A stretch of 64,000 nucleotides of DNA from Archangium violaceum Cb vi76 (GCF_000733295.1 NZ_JPMI01000075.1:50240-114239), one strand, 5' to 3'; positions 42,603 through 51,679 are shown, numbered from the stretch's first letter. The notes: generated by a model from the letters alone, not told the origin. Made by a program: numbers and translations.

Positions 42603-45545
42603 ATGGCCAATCACGAGCCGTCCATAACTCCAACCGGGGGGCTGGAGCGAGGGGTACCAGTGGGAGTGGATCCGCTGCTGGATGGCGTCACCGACGGCAT
42701 CCTCGTGGTGGATGGGGCCTGGCACCTGGTGTGGATCAACGCCGTGTTCGAGCGGCTGCTGGGCCGCTCACGCGAGCAATTGCTGGGACAGGAGTTGTGG
42801 ACGGCGCTGCCCGAGGTGGCCGAGAGCCCCTTCGCGCCGGCGTGGCGGCGCGCCATGGACGCGCGCACGCTGGTGTCGCTGGAGGACTTCTTCGGGCCCG
42901 GCGGGGTGTGGCTGGAGTCGCGGGCGTTTCCCTCGGGCGAGGGGCTCGTCGTCTTCAGCCGGGACGTGACGGAGCGGCGCCTGGCGGAGAACGAGCGGGT
43001 GCGGCTGTTGTCCGCGGAGCAGACGGCGCGCACGGCGGTGGAGGGTGAGCGCACGCGCTTCCAGGAGATGTTGATGCTGGCGCCCGCCGCCGTCAGCATC
43101 ACCCGCGGCCCCGAGCACCGCTTCGTCTTCTCCAACCTGCTGCACCGACGCTTCCACGGCGGCCGGGACATGGTGGGCCAGCCGGTGCGCGAGGTGCTGC
43201 CGGAGCTGGCCGGCCAGGGCGTCTTCGAGGTGATGGAGCGGGTGTACACCACGGGCAGCTCGTACGTGGGCCGGGCCCGGCCGGTGAAGGTGCCGCGCAC
43301 GCCGGGGGCGCCGACGGAGGAGATGTTCTTCGACATCGCCTACCACCCGCAGCGCGACGCCGCCGGACGGGTGGAGGGCGTGGCCATCTTCGCCTACGAC
43401 GTGACGGACCTGGTGCGCTCGCGCCGCACCGCCGAGGCGTTGGCGAGGGACCTGGGCCACAGCGAGGAGCGCTTCCGCTCGCTGGTGACGGCGACGTCGG
43501 ACATCATCTGGGCCACGCCGCCCTCGGGCGAGTTCGTGGAGGAGCAGCCGGGCTGGAGCGCCTTCACCGGGCAGCCGCGCGAGGAGTACCAGGGGTGGGG
43601 ATGGTTGGACGCGGTGCACCCGGAGGACCGGGAGCGCTCCGTGCGCTCCTGGGAGGAAGCGCTCTCCACGCACACGTCCTTCCAGGTGGAGCACCGGCTG
43701 CGGCACCACGACGGCTCGTACCGCCACATGCTGGCGCGCGCGGTGCCGGTGCTGGAGAAGGACGGCTCGGTGCGCGAGTGGGTGGGTGCGCACCGGGACA
43801 TCACCCAGCAGCGCCAGGGCGAGGCCGAGCGGGAGCGCCTGCTCGCGCGGGAGCAGCGCCACTCGGTGCAACTGCAGGGGCTGGCCAGCGCCGCGCTCGT
43901 CATCAGCGAGGCGGAGTCCGTCGAGCACGTGCTCAAGGCCATCACCGAGCAGGCGCGCGAGGTGATTGGCGCGCACCAGGCCGTCACCAGCCTGCTGCTG
44001 GAGGGCAACTGGTCGCAGGCCATCCACTCGGTGTCGATGTCGGACAGGTACGGGGCGTGGCGCGAGTGGAAGCAGTCGCGGGAGGGGACGGGCATCTACA
44101 GCTGGGTGTGCCGGTTGAACCTGCCCATGAGGCTGACGCAGCCGGAGCTGGAGGCGCACCCGGCGTGGCGGGGTTTCGGGCGGCACACGGGCAAGCATCC
44201 GCCGATGCGCGGGTGGCTGGCGGCTCCGCTGGTGGGCCGGGATGGGCGCAACCTGGGCCTCATCCAGCTGTCGGACCGGTACGAGGGAGACTTCAGCTCG
44301 GAGGACGAGGCGATTCTCGTGCAGCTGGCGCGCATGGCGTCGGTGGCGATCGAAAACACGCGGCTGATGGCGGAGACGCAGGCGGCCAACCGGGCCAAGG
44401 ACGAGTTCCTCGCGGTGATGAGCCACGAGCTGCGCACGCCGCTGACGGCGGTGCTGGGCTGGACGCAGATGCTGCGCAACCGGCAGGGCGACGCGAAGGC
44501 GGTGGAGAAGGGGCTGGCCGTCATCGAGCGCAACGCGCGCACGCTGGCGCAGTTGATTGAAGACGTGCTGGACGTGTCGCGCATCATCACCGGGAAGCTG
44601 ACGCTGCACCGCAGGGGCGTGGAGCTGGTGGGGGTGGTGCAGGCGGCGGTGGAGGTGGTGAAGCCCCACGCGGAGCAGAAGGGCGTGTCGCTGTCGCTCG
44701 AGGTGGACGTGGGCGGCAATGGCGCGGCGATGCTGGTGGGGGACCCGGGACGGTTGCAGCAGGTGTGCTGGAACCTGCTGGTGAACGCGGTGAAGTTCAC
44801 CCCGGCGGGAGGGCGGGTGTACGTGCGGGTGGAGCGCGACGAGCGCGAGCTGCGGGTGCGGGTGACGGACACGGGGAAGGGGATTCGCGCGGACTTCCTG
44901 CCGCACCTCTTCGAGCGCTTCTGGCAGGCGGACGGCTCGGCGACGCGCGAGCACGGGGGATTGGGGCTGGGGCTGGCGATCGTGCACCACCTGGTGGGAC
45001 TGCACGGGGGCCAGGTGCGGGCGGAGAGCGAGGGGGAGGGGAAGGGGTCCACGTTCACGGTGGCGCTGCCGGTGCCGGCGGTGCTGCCCGAGGCGAAGAC
45101 GGACGCACTGCCGGGAGCGGAGACGCAGGCGCCGGAGGTGAGGCTGGATGGGGTGTCGGTGTTGCTGGTGGAGGACGCGCCGGACGCGCGGGAGTTGATT
45201 GCGTTGATGTTGCGCGAGCGGGGCGCGGTGGTGGGGACGGCGAGCAACGCGGCGGAGGCGATGGAGCGGCTGAGGGAGTCGATGCCGGAGGTACTGGTGT
45301 CCGACATTGGCCTGCCGGGGGAGGACGGGCACGCGCTCTTGAGGAAGGTGAGGGCGTGGGCCGAGGCGAGGGACCAGTGGGTGCCGGCGATCGCGCTGAC
45401 GGCGTATGCGGGCGCGGAGGACGCGCGGAAGGCGTACCGGGCGGGCTTCCAGGTGCACCTGGCCAAGCCGCTGGAGCCGGCGGCGCTGGTGGAAGCGGTG
45501 GCGAGGCTCGCGGGACGCGGGGACGCGGGCGCGCGGGTGGGGTGA
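42603..45545 (+). CDS. Hybrid sensor histidine kinase (PAS-PAS-PAS-GAF-HK-REC)
   Basis: This is a 980-residue cytosolic kinase. Three PAS-type domains lie at about 20-130, 150-265 and 285-405, followed by a GAF domain (about 430-580), HisKA with His608 in SHELRTPLTAVLGW, a HATPase domain (NLLVNAVKFTP, DTGKG, GLGLGLAIVHHL) and a C-terminal receiver with Asp901 in SDIGLPG. It would relay phosphate to an unlinked partner. AGGGGG precedes the ATG; SCO1 is divergent upstream. Confidence 0.92.
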   Translation: MANHEPSITPTGGLERGVPVGVDPLLDGVTDGILVVDGAWHLVWINAVFERLLGRSREQLLGQELWTALPEVAESPFAPAWRRAMDARTLVSLEDFFGPGGVWLESRAFPSGEGLVVFSRDVTERRLAENERVRLLSAEQTARTAVEGERTRFQEMLMLAPAAVSITRGPEHRFVFSNLLHRRFHGGRDMVGQPVREVLPELAGQGVFEVMERVYTTGSSYVGRARPVKVPRTPGAPTEEMFFDIAYHPQRDAAGRVEGVAIFAYDVTDLVRSRRTAEALARDLGHSEERFRSLVTATSDIIWATPPSGEFVEEQPGWSAFTGQPREEYQGWGWLDAVHPEDRERSVRSWEEALSTHTSFQVEHRLRHHDGSYRHMLARAVPVLEKDGSVREWVGAHRDITQQRQGEAERERLLAREQRHSVQLQGLASAALVISEAESVEHVLKAITEQAREVIGAHQAVTSLLLEGNWSQAIHSVSMSDRYGAWREWKQSREGTGIYSWVCRLNLPMRLTQPELEAHPAWRGFGRHTGKHPPMRGWLAAPLVGRDGRNLGLIQLSDRYEGDFSSEDEAILVQLARMASVAIENTRLMAETQAANRAKDEFLAVMSHELRTPLTAVLGWTQMLRNRQGDAKAVEKGLAVIERNARTLAQLIEDVLDVSRIITGKLTLHRRGVELVGVVQAAVEVVKPHAEQKGVSLSLEVDVGGNGAAMLVGDPGRLQQVCWNLLVNAVKFTPAGGRVYVRVERDERELRVRVTDTGKGIRADFLPHLFERFWQADGSATREHGGLGLGLAIVHHLVGLHGGQVRAESEGEGKGSTFTVALPVPAVLPEAKTDALPGAETQAPEVRLDGVSVLLVEDAPDARELIALMLRERGAVVGTASNAAEAMERLRESMPEVLVSDIGLPGEDGHALLRKVRAWAEARDQWVPAIALTAYAGAEDARKAYRAGFQVHLAKPLEPAALVEAVARLAGRGDAGARVG

Positions 45546-45617
45546 GGCGCGCGCCGGAGTGCCGATTTGGCTCTGGCTCGCTGTGTTAGACTGAGCCGTC
45601 CACTCCTGGAGACGCGA

Positions 45618-45863
45618 ATGCGCCGTGGGTACATTCCCCTCTTGCTATGGGTACTCGTTGGCGGCACGGCCTGTCCGCATGCCTTTGGCAAGGGAGGCAC
45701 GATCGACCGGGCCGTGCTCAAGGACATGATGGAATCCACTGAGCCGCTGAAGCTGACCGACTGCGGGCAAGCCACCCTCCAAGCCATCTGCCTTCCTGAA
45801 AAGCTCGTGGAGTGTGAGCGGCGATGCTGGGAAGCGCTCGCGGCGCAAGAGGACGACGAATGA
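45618..45863 (+). CDS. Small lipoprotein
   Basis: This is an 81-residue protein with a lipobox-like GGTAC (Cys19) after a hydrophobic leader, then a short mature part with four Cys (LTDCGQATLQAICLPEKLVECERRCWE) likely to form two disulfides. GGAG lies before the ATG. The stop overlaps the start of the next Cys-rich secreted gene as ATGA, so the two are a translationally coupled pair. Confidence 0.72.
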   Translation: MRRGYIPLLLWVLVGGTACPHAFGKGGTIDRAVLKDMMESTEPLKLTDCGQATLQAICLPEKLVECERRCWEALAAQEDDE

Positions 45864-46588
45864 TGAAGTGGCGCGCCGCGGCTGCGCTCGTGGGGACGCT
45901 GCTGCTGCCAGTGCCGCTCGTGGCCGTCTTTGCCAGCCACTGGCGCGCGTCTGTGCCCCAGCCCGTCCCCCATTTGGCGAAGGCCGTGGTGCCCATGCTC
46001 TCCTTGGACCAGCGCCGTGAGCGTCCCACCTGGCGCAAGTCCTGCCACCGCAGCACCGACTGTGACCCACCACTCGCCTGCCTCTTCGACACGAACGTCG
46101 CGGGCCTCTACTGCACGGACAGCGAGTGCACGACGGACTCCCAATGCCGGGAAGGTTTCGTCTGCCGGACCGTGGAGACCTTGGGTGGAGAGTTGCTGAA
46201 GCGGTGCGCGTTGGAGGGAAACCGGCGCGAGGGAGAGGGCTGCTCGCCGCAGTCGAAGAAGTACGCCAGCGCCTGCGCTCCGGGCTTGCTCTGCAACGAG
46301 TGGTGTGGCCGCTCCTGCCAGCCGGACGAGCCGGAGAGCTGCCCCGAGGGGTTCTTCTGCCCTCGCGAGGGCGGACCCGAGGGTCCTTCCTGTCTTCCCA
46401 CCTGTGAGGCCCGGGGCTGCCCTCCCGATCAGGCGTGCATCCGCTTCGATCAGGGCGTCTCGGTCTGCTCCGTGGTCCACGGGACGAACTGCCAGCAGTC
46501 CCCCTGCCCCGAGACCCAGCGCTGCGAGGTGATCGCCCGGCCAGCAAAACCCGGCGCGGTCCGGATGCGGTGCGTGGCGCGCCCGTAG
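45860..46588 (+). CDS. Secreted Cys-rich protein
   Basis: This is a 242-residue protein with an N-terminal signal or anchor helix (AAALVGTLLLPVPLVAVF) and about 24 Cys. Repeats such as CHRSTDCDPPLACLF, CTTDSQCREGFVC and CPEGFFC follow the CxxDxxC...G(x)C pattern of myxobacterial disulfide-rich, Dickkopf-like domains. It is likely to be at or outside the cell surface. Its function is unknown. The start is fixed by the four-base overlap with the lipoprotein gene. Confidence 0.82.
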   Translation: MMKWRAAAALVGTLLLPVPLVAVFASHWRASVPQPVPHLAKAVVPMLSLDQRRERPTWRKSCHRSTDCDPPLACLFDTNVAGLYCTDSECTTDSQCREGFVCRTVETLGGELLKRCALEGNRREGEGCSPQSKKYASACAPGLLCNEWCGRSCQPDEPESCPEGFFCPREGGPEGPSCLPTCEARGCPPDQACIRFDQGVSVCSVVHGTNCQQSPCPETQRCEVIARPAKPGAVRMRCVARP

Positions 46589-46629
46589 CCCGGAAACCCG
46601 CTCTCCGAGTGCGTCTCCGCTCCTGTTTC

Positions 46630-46671
46630 CAGGCCCTTGCTCACTCCGGGTGTGGGCCTGCGGGTTTTTTT
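46630..46671 (+). terminator. Rho-independent terminator
   Basis: CAGGCCC (46630-46636) pairs with GGGCCTG (46654-46660), with an inner CAC/GTG pair in the loop, and is followed by a run of seven T residues. It ends the lipoprotein and Cys-rich operon. Confidence 0.78.
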
Positions 46672-46763
46672 CCTACCCCCCCAGCAACCTTTTTTCGCTT
46701 CGCGCGAGAATAGGTCATCGCTGTCCTTCTTCCCCCGATTTCTTCCTTCGTTCGGAGTCCCTC

Positions 46764-48482
46764 GTGTCCGTCCACACCGTTCGTCGCGGCGACACCCTGT
46801 CGGCGCTCGCCAGGCAGTACAACACCACCGTCGACAAGCTGGCCAAGGCCAACAACATCAAGGACGTGAACACCATCTCGGTGGGCCAGAAGCTCAAGCT
46901 GCCCGACAGCTTCGAGCGTCCGTCCACCAACCGCCCCTCCCAGGGCGGCGGTGACACGTTCAACCAGGCTCCCACCGCCTCCGGCGGCCGCGCCGGCCCC
47001 GCCCGCGATGACGACGGCCGTCAGTTCCCCACCTCGGCCGATGGCACCCCCATCTTCAAGCAGGGCGATGCCCAGTGGGGCGGCCGCTCCCTCGGCACCG
47101 GCTCCTCCATCTCCGCCGCCGGCTGCGCCATGACGTCCACCGCCATGGCCCTCAGCAAGATCTCCGGCAAGGTCATCAACCCCGGCGAGCTCGACGCCTA
47201 CCTCGACAAGAACGGCGGCTACTCCGGCAACGGCCTCATCTGGGGCCAGGCCGCCAAGATGGCCGGCATGGGCGCCAGCAAGCCCGGCTGGAGCATGGAG
47301 AACATCAACAAGCAGATCGACGCCGGCCGCCCCGTCGTCATCGGCGTGGACTACAAGGCCGGCTCCAACGGCGGCGCCAACGGCACCGACCACTGGGTCG
47401 CCGTCACCCGCCGCGAGGGCAACACCTACTTCGCCAACGACCCCGCCACCGGCAAGGAGATCTCCCTCAAGCTCCAGGGCGGCAAGCTCGTCGGCGGCCC
47501 CAGCAACTACAAGAGCACCGGTGAGCTGGTGACCTTCTCGGGCGGCAACCCCAAGCCGGGCACCGCTCCGGCCGGCGGTGGCAACACCCCCGCGCCCGCC
47601 AGCCCCACCAAGCCCTCGGGCGGCAACGCCTCCATCAAGGGCCTGGACCTGCCCACGGGTGACCTCGAGAAGGGCGCCAAGGGCGCCGCCGTCAAGCAGC
47701 TCCAGACGGCCCTGGTGAAGCTCGGCCACATGACCCAGGCCGAGATGAACACCGGCCCGGGCACCTTCGGCCCCAAGACCGAGGCGGCCCTCAAGGAGTT
47801 CCAGGCGGCCCACGGCGTGCCCAACACCGGCTACTACGGCCCCCTGACGCGCGCCGCCTTCAAGAAGCTCGGCGCCGACGTGGGTGGCACCGGCGGCACC
47901 GGTGGCTCCTCCGGCCCCGGCCCCGTCACGGGCCCGGGCAACGAGCCCGGCTCCAAGGGCGGCGTGAGCCTCGCGCAGCTGCGGAAGATCATGCCCAACC
48001 TGTCGCAGGCCAAGGCCGAGCAGTACCTGCCCCACCTCAACAAGGCCATGGCCGAGGCCGGCATCAACACCCCCAAGCGGCAGGCCGCCTTCCTCGCGCA
48101 GCTCGCCCACGAGAGCGGTGAGTTCCGCTACATGGAGGAGATCGCCTCCGGTGCCGCCTACGAGGGCCGCAAGGACCTGGGCAACACGCAGCCCGGCGAC
48201 GGCGTGCGCTTCAAGGGCCGTGGCCCCATCCAGATCACCGGCCGCGCCAACTACCGCGCCGCGGGCAAGGCCCTGGGCATCGACCTGGAGAACAACCCCA
48301 AGCGCGCCTCGGACCCGGATGTGGGCTTCCGCACCGCCGCCTGGTACTGGAACAGCCGCAACCTGAACCAGTACGCGGACTCCGGCAACTTCAAGGAGCT
48401 CACCCGCCGCATCAACGGCGGCTACAACGGGCTCGCCGATCGCCAGAAGTACTACCAGCGCGCGCTCGACGTGCTCACCTGA
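46764..48482 (+). CDS. LysM/C39/PG-binding/GH19 lytic protein
   Basis: This is a 572-residue modular protein. A LysM domain (1-48) is followed by a C39-like cysteine-peptidase domain (Cys121 in AAGCAMTST, His210 in TDHWVAV, Asp226), a PG-binding-1 domain (about 300-370, FGPKTEAALKEFQ) and a GH19 chitinase/lysozyme-like domain (Glu450 in AHESGEF, Glu459, RGPIQITGRANY). Gly/Pro/Ser linkers join them. It would cut glycans and perhaps peptides of a cell wall or chitin. No signal peptide is visible. The start is a GTG preceded by GGAG. Confidence 0.9.
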   Translation: MSVHTVRRGDTLSALARQYNTTVDKLAKANNIKDVNTISVGQKLKLPDSFERPSTNRPSQGGGDTFNQAPTASGGRAGPARDDDGRQFPTSADGTPIFKQGDAQWGGRSLGTGSSISAAGCAMTSTAMALSKISGKVINPGELDAYLDKNGGYSGNGLIWGQAAKMAGMGASKPGWSMENINKQIDAGRPVVIGVDYKAGSNGGANGTDHWVAVTRREGNTYFANDPATGKEISLKLQGGKLVGGPSNYKSTGELVTFSGGNPKPGTAPAGGGNTPAPASPTKPSGGNASIKGLDLPTGDLEKGAKGAAVKQLQTALVKLGHMTQAEMNTGPGTFGPKTEAALKEFQAAHGVPNTGYYGPLTRAAFKKLGADVGGTGGTGGSSGPGPVTGPGNEPGSKGGVSLAQLRKIMPNLSQAKAEQYLPHLNKAMAEAGINTPKRQAAFLAQLAHESGEFRYMEEIASGAAYEGRKDLGNTQPGDGVRFKGRGPIQITGRANYRAAGKALGIDLENNPKRASDPDVGFRTAAWYWNSRNLNQYADSGNFKELTRRINGGYNGLADRQKYYQRALDVLT

Positions 48483-48733
48483 GATACGGCTTCACATGAT
48501 TCGGCACGGCTCCCCTTCCCCCCGGAAGGGAGCCCGATGACCGCGGCCAACCCCCCTCGGCCGCGGTCATTGTTTTTTCCGGGGGATGCCGTCAGGCCTC
48601 CGGTGGCTCCTCGCACCTCGAGGGCGTACGGGTAGCCGAGCCGCAGGAGGGTCTCCAGCGCGGCCAGCCCCACCCGGCGTCCGCTGCTCCCGGCCAGCGC
48701 ACACAGCCACTCCTCCTCCAGGGCGTCCGACAT
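48452..48733 (-). CDS. Uncertain small antisense-strand gene
   Basis: The frame from the ATG at 48733 begins MSDALEEEWLCALAG and GLAALETLLRLGYPYALEV, which looks like real coding sequence, but after about 45 codons it degrades and runs through the terminator at 48538-48578 into the previous gene. It may be a broken gene whose true end is lost. The rest of the 48483-48984 gap holds the terminator and no other gene. Confidence 0.25.
   Translation of the reverse strand: MSDALEEEWLCALAGSSGRRVGLAALETLLRLGYPYALEVRGATGGLTASPGKNNDRGRGGLAAVIGLPSGGKGSRAESCEAVSQVSTSSARW
48538..48578 (+). terminator. Strong Rho-independent terminator
   Basis: TGACCGCGGCC (48538-48548) and GGCCGCGGTCA (48559-48569) form a perfect 11-bp stem, followed by TGTTTTTT. 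A second imperfect hairpin (GGCTCCCCTTCC/GGAAGGGAGCC, 48508-48534) lies just before it. It ends the wall-hydrolase gene. Confidence 0.9.
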
Positions 48734-48984
48734 CAGGTCCGCCCGCTCGCGGGGGGACGCGACGGGCCCGGCTTCACGCGCGGAGGTGGCGGGAGGGGCA
48801 TTCCGGAGGCGTTGCCTGGACAGCGCCGAGCCTGCTGCGAATCCGGACCGGGTGGCAAGCCACTGGCTCCCGGTTCCTCCGCACGCAGGCCGGGCGGGCA
48901 GCCGGTGGGCAAGGCACCGCCCGGGGGCCGTGCGCACCGTGCGAGGCATCAGGACCCTTCACGGCACTCTTCACGAGGACCCCC

Positions 48985-49410
48985 ATGGCGATGGAGCGAG
49001 CGCAGCGTTTCGTGGATGCACTGGCGAAGCTGGAGGAGAACGGAGACGTGGAGCCCCTGTTGGAGCTCTTCGGGGACGACGCGCAGGTGAGCAACGTGGC
49101 CTCGCGGCGCACCTTTCATGGCAAGGACGGCGCCCGCGGCTTCTGGCGCGAGTACAAGGGCATGCTGCGTCAGGTGAAGTCCACCTTCCGCAACATGATC
49201 GAAGCCGGAGACCGCGTGGCGCTCGAGTGGGAGTCCAGCGGCACCGCGCACAACGGGGCGGCGGTGGACTACGAGGGCGTCTCCATCATCGAGTGGGATG
49301 GCGAGCGCATCTCGCGTTTCTACGCCTACTTCGATCCGCGCTTGCTGGGCATGGAGCTGTCGCGGGGCACCGCGGCGCGCTCGGAGGCCCCGGCCACCGC
49401 CCCGGCTTGA
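48985..49410 (+). CDS. SnoaL/NTF2-like protein
   Basis: This is a 141-residue protein of the SnoaL/NTF2 cone-fold group: RFVDALAKLEENGDVEPLLELFGDDAQV at the start (quoted 49003-49086), FHGKDGARGFWREYK, then FRNMIEAGDRVALEWESSG and SIIEWDGERISRFYAYFD. It is an enzyme or ligand-binding fold with no visible specific substrate. A Pro/Ala tail ends it. Confidence 0.85.
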   Translation: MAMERAQRFVDALAKLEENGDVEPLLELFGDDAQVSNVASRRTFHGKDGARGFWREYKGMLRQVKSTFRNMIEAGDRVALEWESSGTAHNGAAVDYEGVSIIEWDGERISRFYAYFDPRLLGMELSRGTAARSEAPATAPA

Positions 49411-49428
49411 GAAGCCCGATAGGACCGA

Positions 49429-49470
49429 GTCCCACGCTCTCTTTTTCTCACGTCGGAGGAAGCGTGGGAC
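49429..49470. repeat. Long inverted repeat between genes
   Basis: GTCCCACGCT (49429-49438) and AGCGTGGGAC (49461-49470) are perfect complements with a 22-base spacer that contains CTTTTTC. It lies 18 bases after the SnoaL-like stop and 86 bases before the next start, so it could be a terminator, or an operator for the electron-transfer operon. Confidence 0.6.
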
Positions 49471-49556
49471 ATGGGCCCGGATGAAATATCTCGGCATGTA
49501 ACGCGCCGCGTCCTGGCGCATACTGGGACTGTTACTTTCCTGACCAAGGGGAAGAG

Positions 49557-50243
49557 ATGTCCCGCACCGTCGTTGCCTTGTTGGTCCTGCTCGTCGCCGC
49601 CTCCCCCTCGAGTGCCTACGCCGTTGGGAAGAAGAAGGCCGCTTCGACGCAGACGTCCCAGAAGTCCTCCGAGTCCAAGCCCGCCGAGACACGGCCGGCC
49701 GACGCTCCGGTGCAGCAGACCGAGGATCCGGACATGGACTTCGATCTGCTCGAGCCCTCCCCGGCCGCCGAGGCCCCCCGCCTGGTGGACCCCGAGCTGG
49801 AGAAGGCCATCGCCACCCGCCGCACCATGCTCACCGTGCACCAGGGGCTGGGGCTCGCCACGCTGACGACGCTGGCCGCCACCGTCGTGGTGGGGCAGCT
49901 GCACTTCGACGACCGCTACCGCGGCGGGGGCGACACGGGCCGCTATGCCGGCTGGCACAAGGGCCTGGTGATCGCCAGCAGCACCCTGTTCGTTGGCACG
50001 GGCGTGCTCGGCCTGTTCGCGCCCACGCCCTTCAAGAAGGAGCTGCGGCTGGACACCATCACCCTGCACAAGTTCTTCGTCTCCCTGGCCACCGCCGGCA
50101 TGCTCACGCAGGTGGTGCTCGGCCTGGTGACGGCCAGCCGCGAGGGCCAGCTGTCCCAGGTGAACCTGGCCACGGCGCACCAGGTGGTTGGGTATGCGAC
50201 GCTGGGCGCCGTTGGCGCGGGCGCCCTGATGATCGTCTTCTGA
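49557..50243 (+). CDS. Cytochrome b561-like membrane protein
   Basis: This is a 228-residue protein with a signal peptide or first helix (TVVALLVLLVAASPSSAYA), a charged Pro/Ser-rich spacer of about 65 residues, and four helices that each begin with or contain His (HQGLGLATLTTLA, HKGLVIASSTLFVG, LHKFFVSLATAGML, AHQVVGYATLGAV). Paired transmembrane histidines are as in b561-type dihaem proteins, so it may carry electrons across the inner membrane. It starts an operon with YceI and a tandem-Rieske protein. Confidence 0.7.
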   Translation: MSRTVVALLVLLVAASPSSAYAVGKKKAASTQTSQKSSESKPAETRPADAPVQQTEDPDMDFDLLEPSPAAEAPRLVDPELEKAIATRRTMLTVHQGLGLATLTTLAATVVVGQLHFDDRYRGGGDTGRYAGWHKGLVIASSTLFVGTGVLGLFAPTPFKKELRLDTITLHKFFVSLATAGMLTQVVLGLVTASREGQLSQVNLATAHQVVGYATLGAVGAGALMIVF

Positions 50244-50286
50244 ATACACTCCCAAGCGAACGCGTCGAGACACCCGGAGGCTCATC

Positions 50287-50874
50287 ATGAAACGCTCGTC
50301 CCTGGCCGTGCTGGCCACGCTGTTGCTGTCCACGCCCGTGCTCGCGCAGGAGGCTGCTCCCGCTGGCCCGCGCATGTACTCGGTGAAGACCGCGGACAGC
50401 TCGCTCACCTATCGTCTCAACCACAAGCTGCACCTGGTGGAGGGCAAGGCGCGCCCCACCGAGGGCAAGGCCCTGCTGAAGCCGGACGGCACCCTGCAGG
50501 TGGCCGTGCGCGCGAACGTGGGCGACTTCGACTCGGGCAACTCCAACCGTGACGCCCACATGAAGGAGGCCACCGAGGAGCCCAAGTACCCCACCATCGA
50601 GTTCAAGGGCATCGCCAGTGGCGTGAAGGTGCCCACCACCTTCCCCTCGGAGCAGACGGTGGCGCTCAAGGGCCAGCTCACCTTCCACGGCGTGAAGCAG
50701 CCGGTGGAGGTGCCCATGAAGGTGGTGTTCACCTCGGCCAAGGACGTGACGGCCACGGGCACCTTCCAGATCAGCCTGGATGCCTTCAAGGTGGAGCGTC
50801 CGTCGCTGATGATGGTGAAGGTGGACGACGCGCTCGTCCTGGAGACGAAGTTCCAGCTTCAGGAGGGGAAGTGA
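50287..50874 (+). CDS. YceI-family periplasmic protein
   Basis: This is a 195-residue secreted protein with a signal peptide ending VLAQ. The YceI lipocalin-like barrel shows GDFDSGNSNRDAHMKEATE, KYPTIEFKG and LKGQLTFHGVKQPVEVPMK. The family binds polyisoprenoids or isoprenoid quinones. That fits its position between a b561-like membrane protein and a tandem Rieske protein, where a quinone carrier would be useful (inference). Its stop overlaps the Rieske GTG start. Confidence 0.9.
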   Translation: MKRSSLAVLATLLLSTPVLAQEAAPAGPRMYSVKTADSSLTYRLNHKLHLVEGKARPTEGKALLKPDGTLQVAVRANVGDFDSGNSNRDAHMKEATEEPKYPTIEFKGIASGVKVPTTFPSEQTVALKGQLTFHGVKQPVEVPMKVVFTSAKDVTATGTFQISLDAFKVERPSLMMVKVDDALVLETKFQLQEGK

Positions 50875-51671
50875 GCACCAATCGCCGGGGCTTCCTGAAG
50901 GGACTGGCGGGAGCGGGCGTCGGCGCGGCCGCCACGGGCATGGCGGGTTGCGCGCCGGACATCTCTCCCGCCCCCTTCGTGAACGCGGAGAAGGACGCCA
51001 GCAGGCGCGTGGTGTTGACCGTGAGCCGCTACCCGGACCTGTCGCGTCCGGGCGGCGCCATCACGCTGCGCGTGGAAGGTGAGCAGCAGGTGCTCGTCGC
51101 TCACCCGCAGGGCACCCAGTACGTGGTGCTGACCAGCCTCTGCACGCACTCGGGGTGCCCGCTGGGCTTCGAGAAGAACGAGGCCATCTGCCCGTGCCAC
51201 CTGTCGCGCTTCGCGCTGGATGGTTCGGTGACGCATCCGCCCGCCCGCTCGCCGCTGCGGCAGTTCTCCTCGAGCTTCGACTCGGAGACGGGCGAGCTGA
51301 CCATCGACTTCGGGGCCGGTGAGGAGGGCTTCCCCTCCGTCGTGGATGGGAAGATCTTCTTCCCCTTCGCGCAGTTCCCCCAGCTCCAGACGCCGGGCGG
51401 CAAGGTGGAGGGGACGCCGGGCGGTTACGGGACGCTCATCTTCGTCTTCGCGCTCGAGGACGGGACGTACGCGGCGGTGGACTCCATCTGTACCCACCAG
51501 CAGTGCCCCGTGCAGTACCGGGAGGCGGAGGCGGACCTGTTCTGCTTCTGCCACAACTCGCGCTTCACCAAGACGGGTGAGGTGCGGGAAGGCCCCGCGG
51601 TCGTGACGGGCGATCTCAAGAAGTTCTCGGTGACGAGCGACGCCACCGGCGTCACCGTGGCCATCGTGTAG
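50871..51671 (+). CDS. Tandem Rieske 2Fe-2S protein, Tat-exported
   Basis: This is a 266-residue protein. NRRGFLKG and a hydrophobic stretch ending in GMAGC27 form a Tat signal with a lipobox. Two complete Rieske motifs follow: CTHSGC (91-96) with CPCH (107-110), and CTHQQC (207-212) with CFCH (225-228). Each has both metal Cys-x-His pairs and the extra disulfide cysteines of the high-potential bc1 type. Two clusters in one chain is uncommon. It probably passes electrons between quinone and a periplasmic acceptor. The start is a GTG overlapping the YceI stop. Confidence 0.9.
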   Translation: MSTNRRGFLKGLAGAGVGAAATGMAGCAPDISPAPFVNAEKDASRRVVLTVSRYPDLSRPGGAITLRVEGEQQVLVAHPQGTQYVVLTSLCTHSGCPLGFEKNEAICPCHLSRFALDGSVTHPPARSPLRQFSSSFDSETGELTIDFGAGEEGFPSVVDGKIFFPFAQFPQLQTPGGKVEGTPGGYGTLIFVFALEDGTYAAVDSICTHQQCPVQYREAEADLFCFCHNSRFTKTGEVREGPAVVTGDLKKFSVTSDATGVTVAIV

Positions 51672-51679
51672 CCAAGCTC

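Noticed and set aside
42768-45458. An 896-codon antisense frame opposite the hybrid kinase
   Set aside because: Low-complexity HRRL/RQH composition and no known motif; a shadow of the kinase gene.
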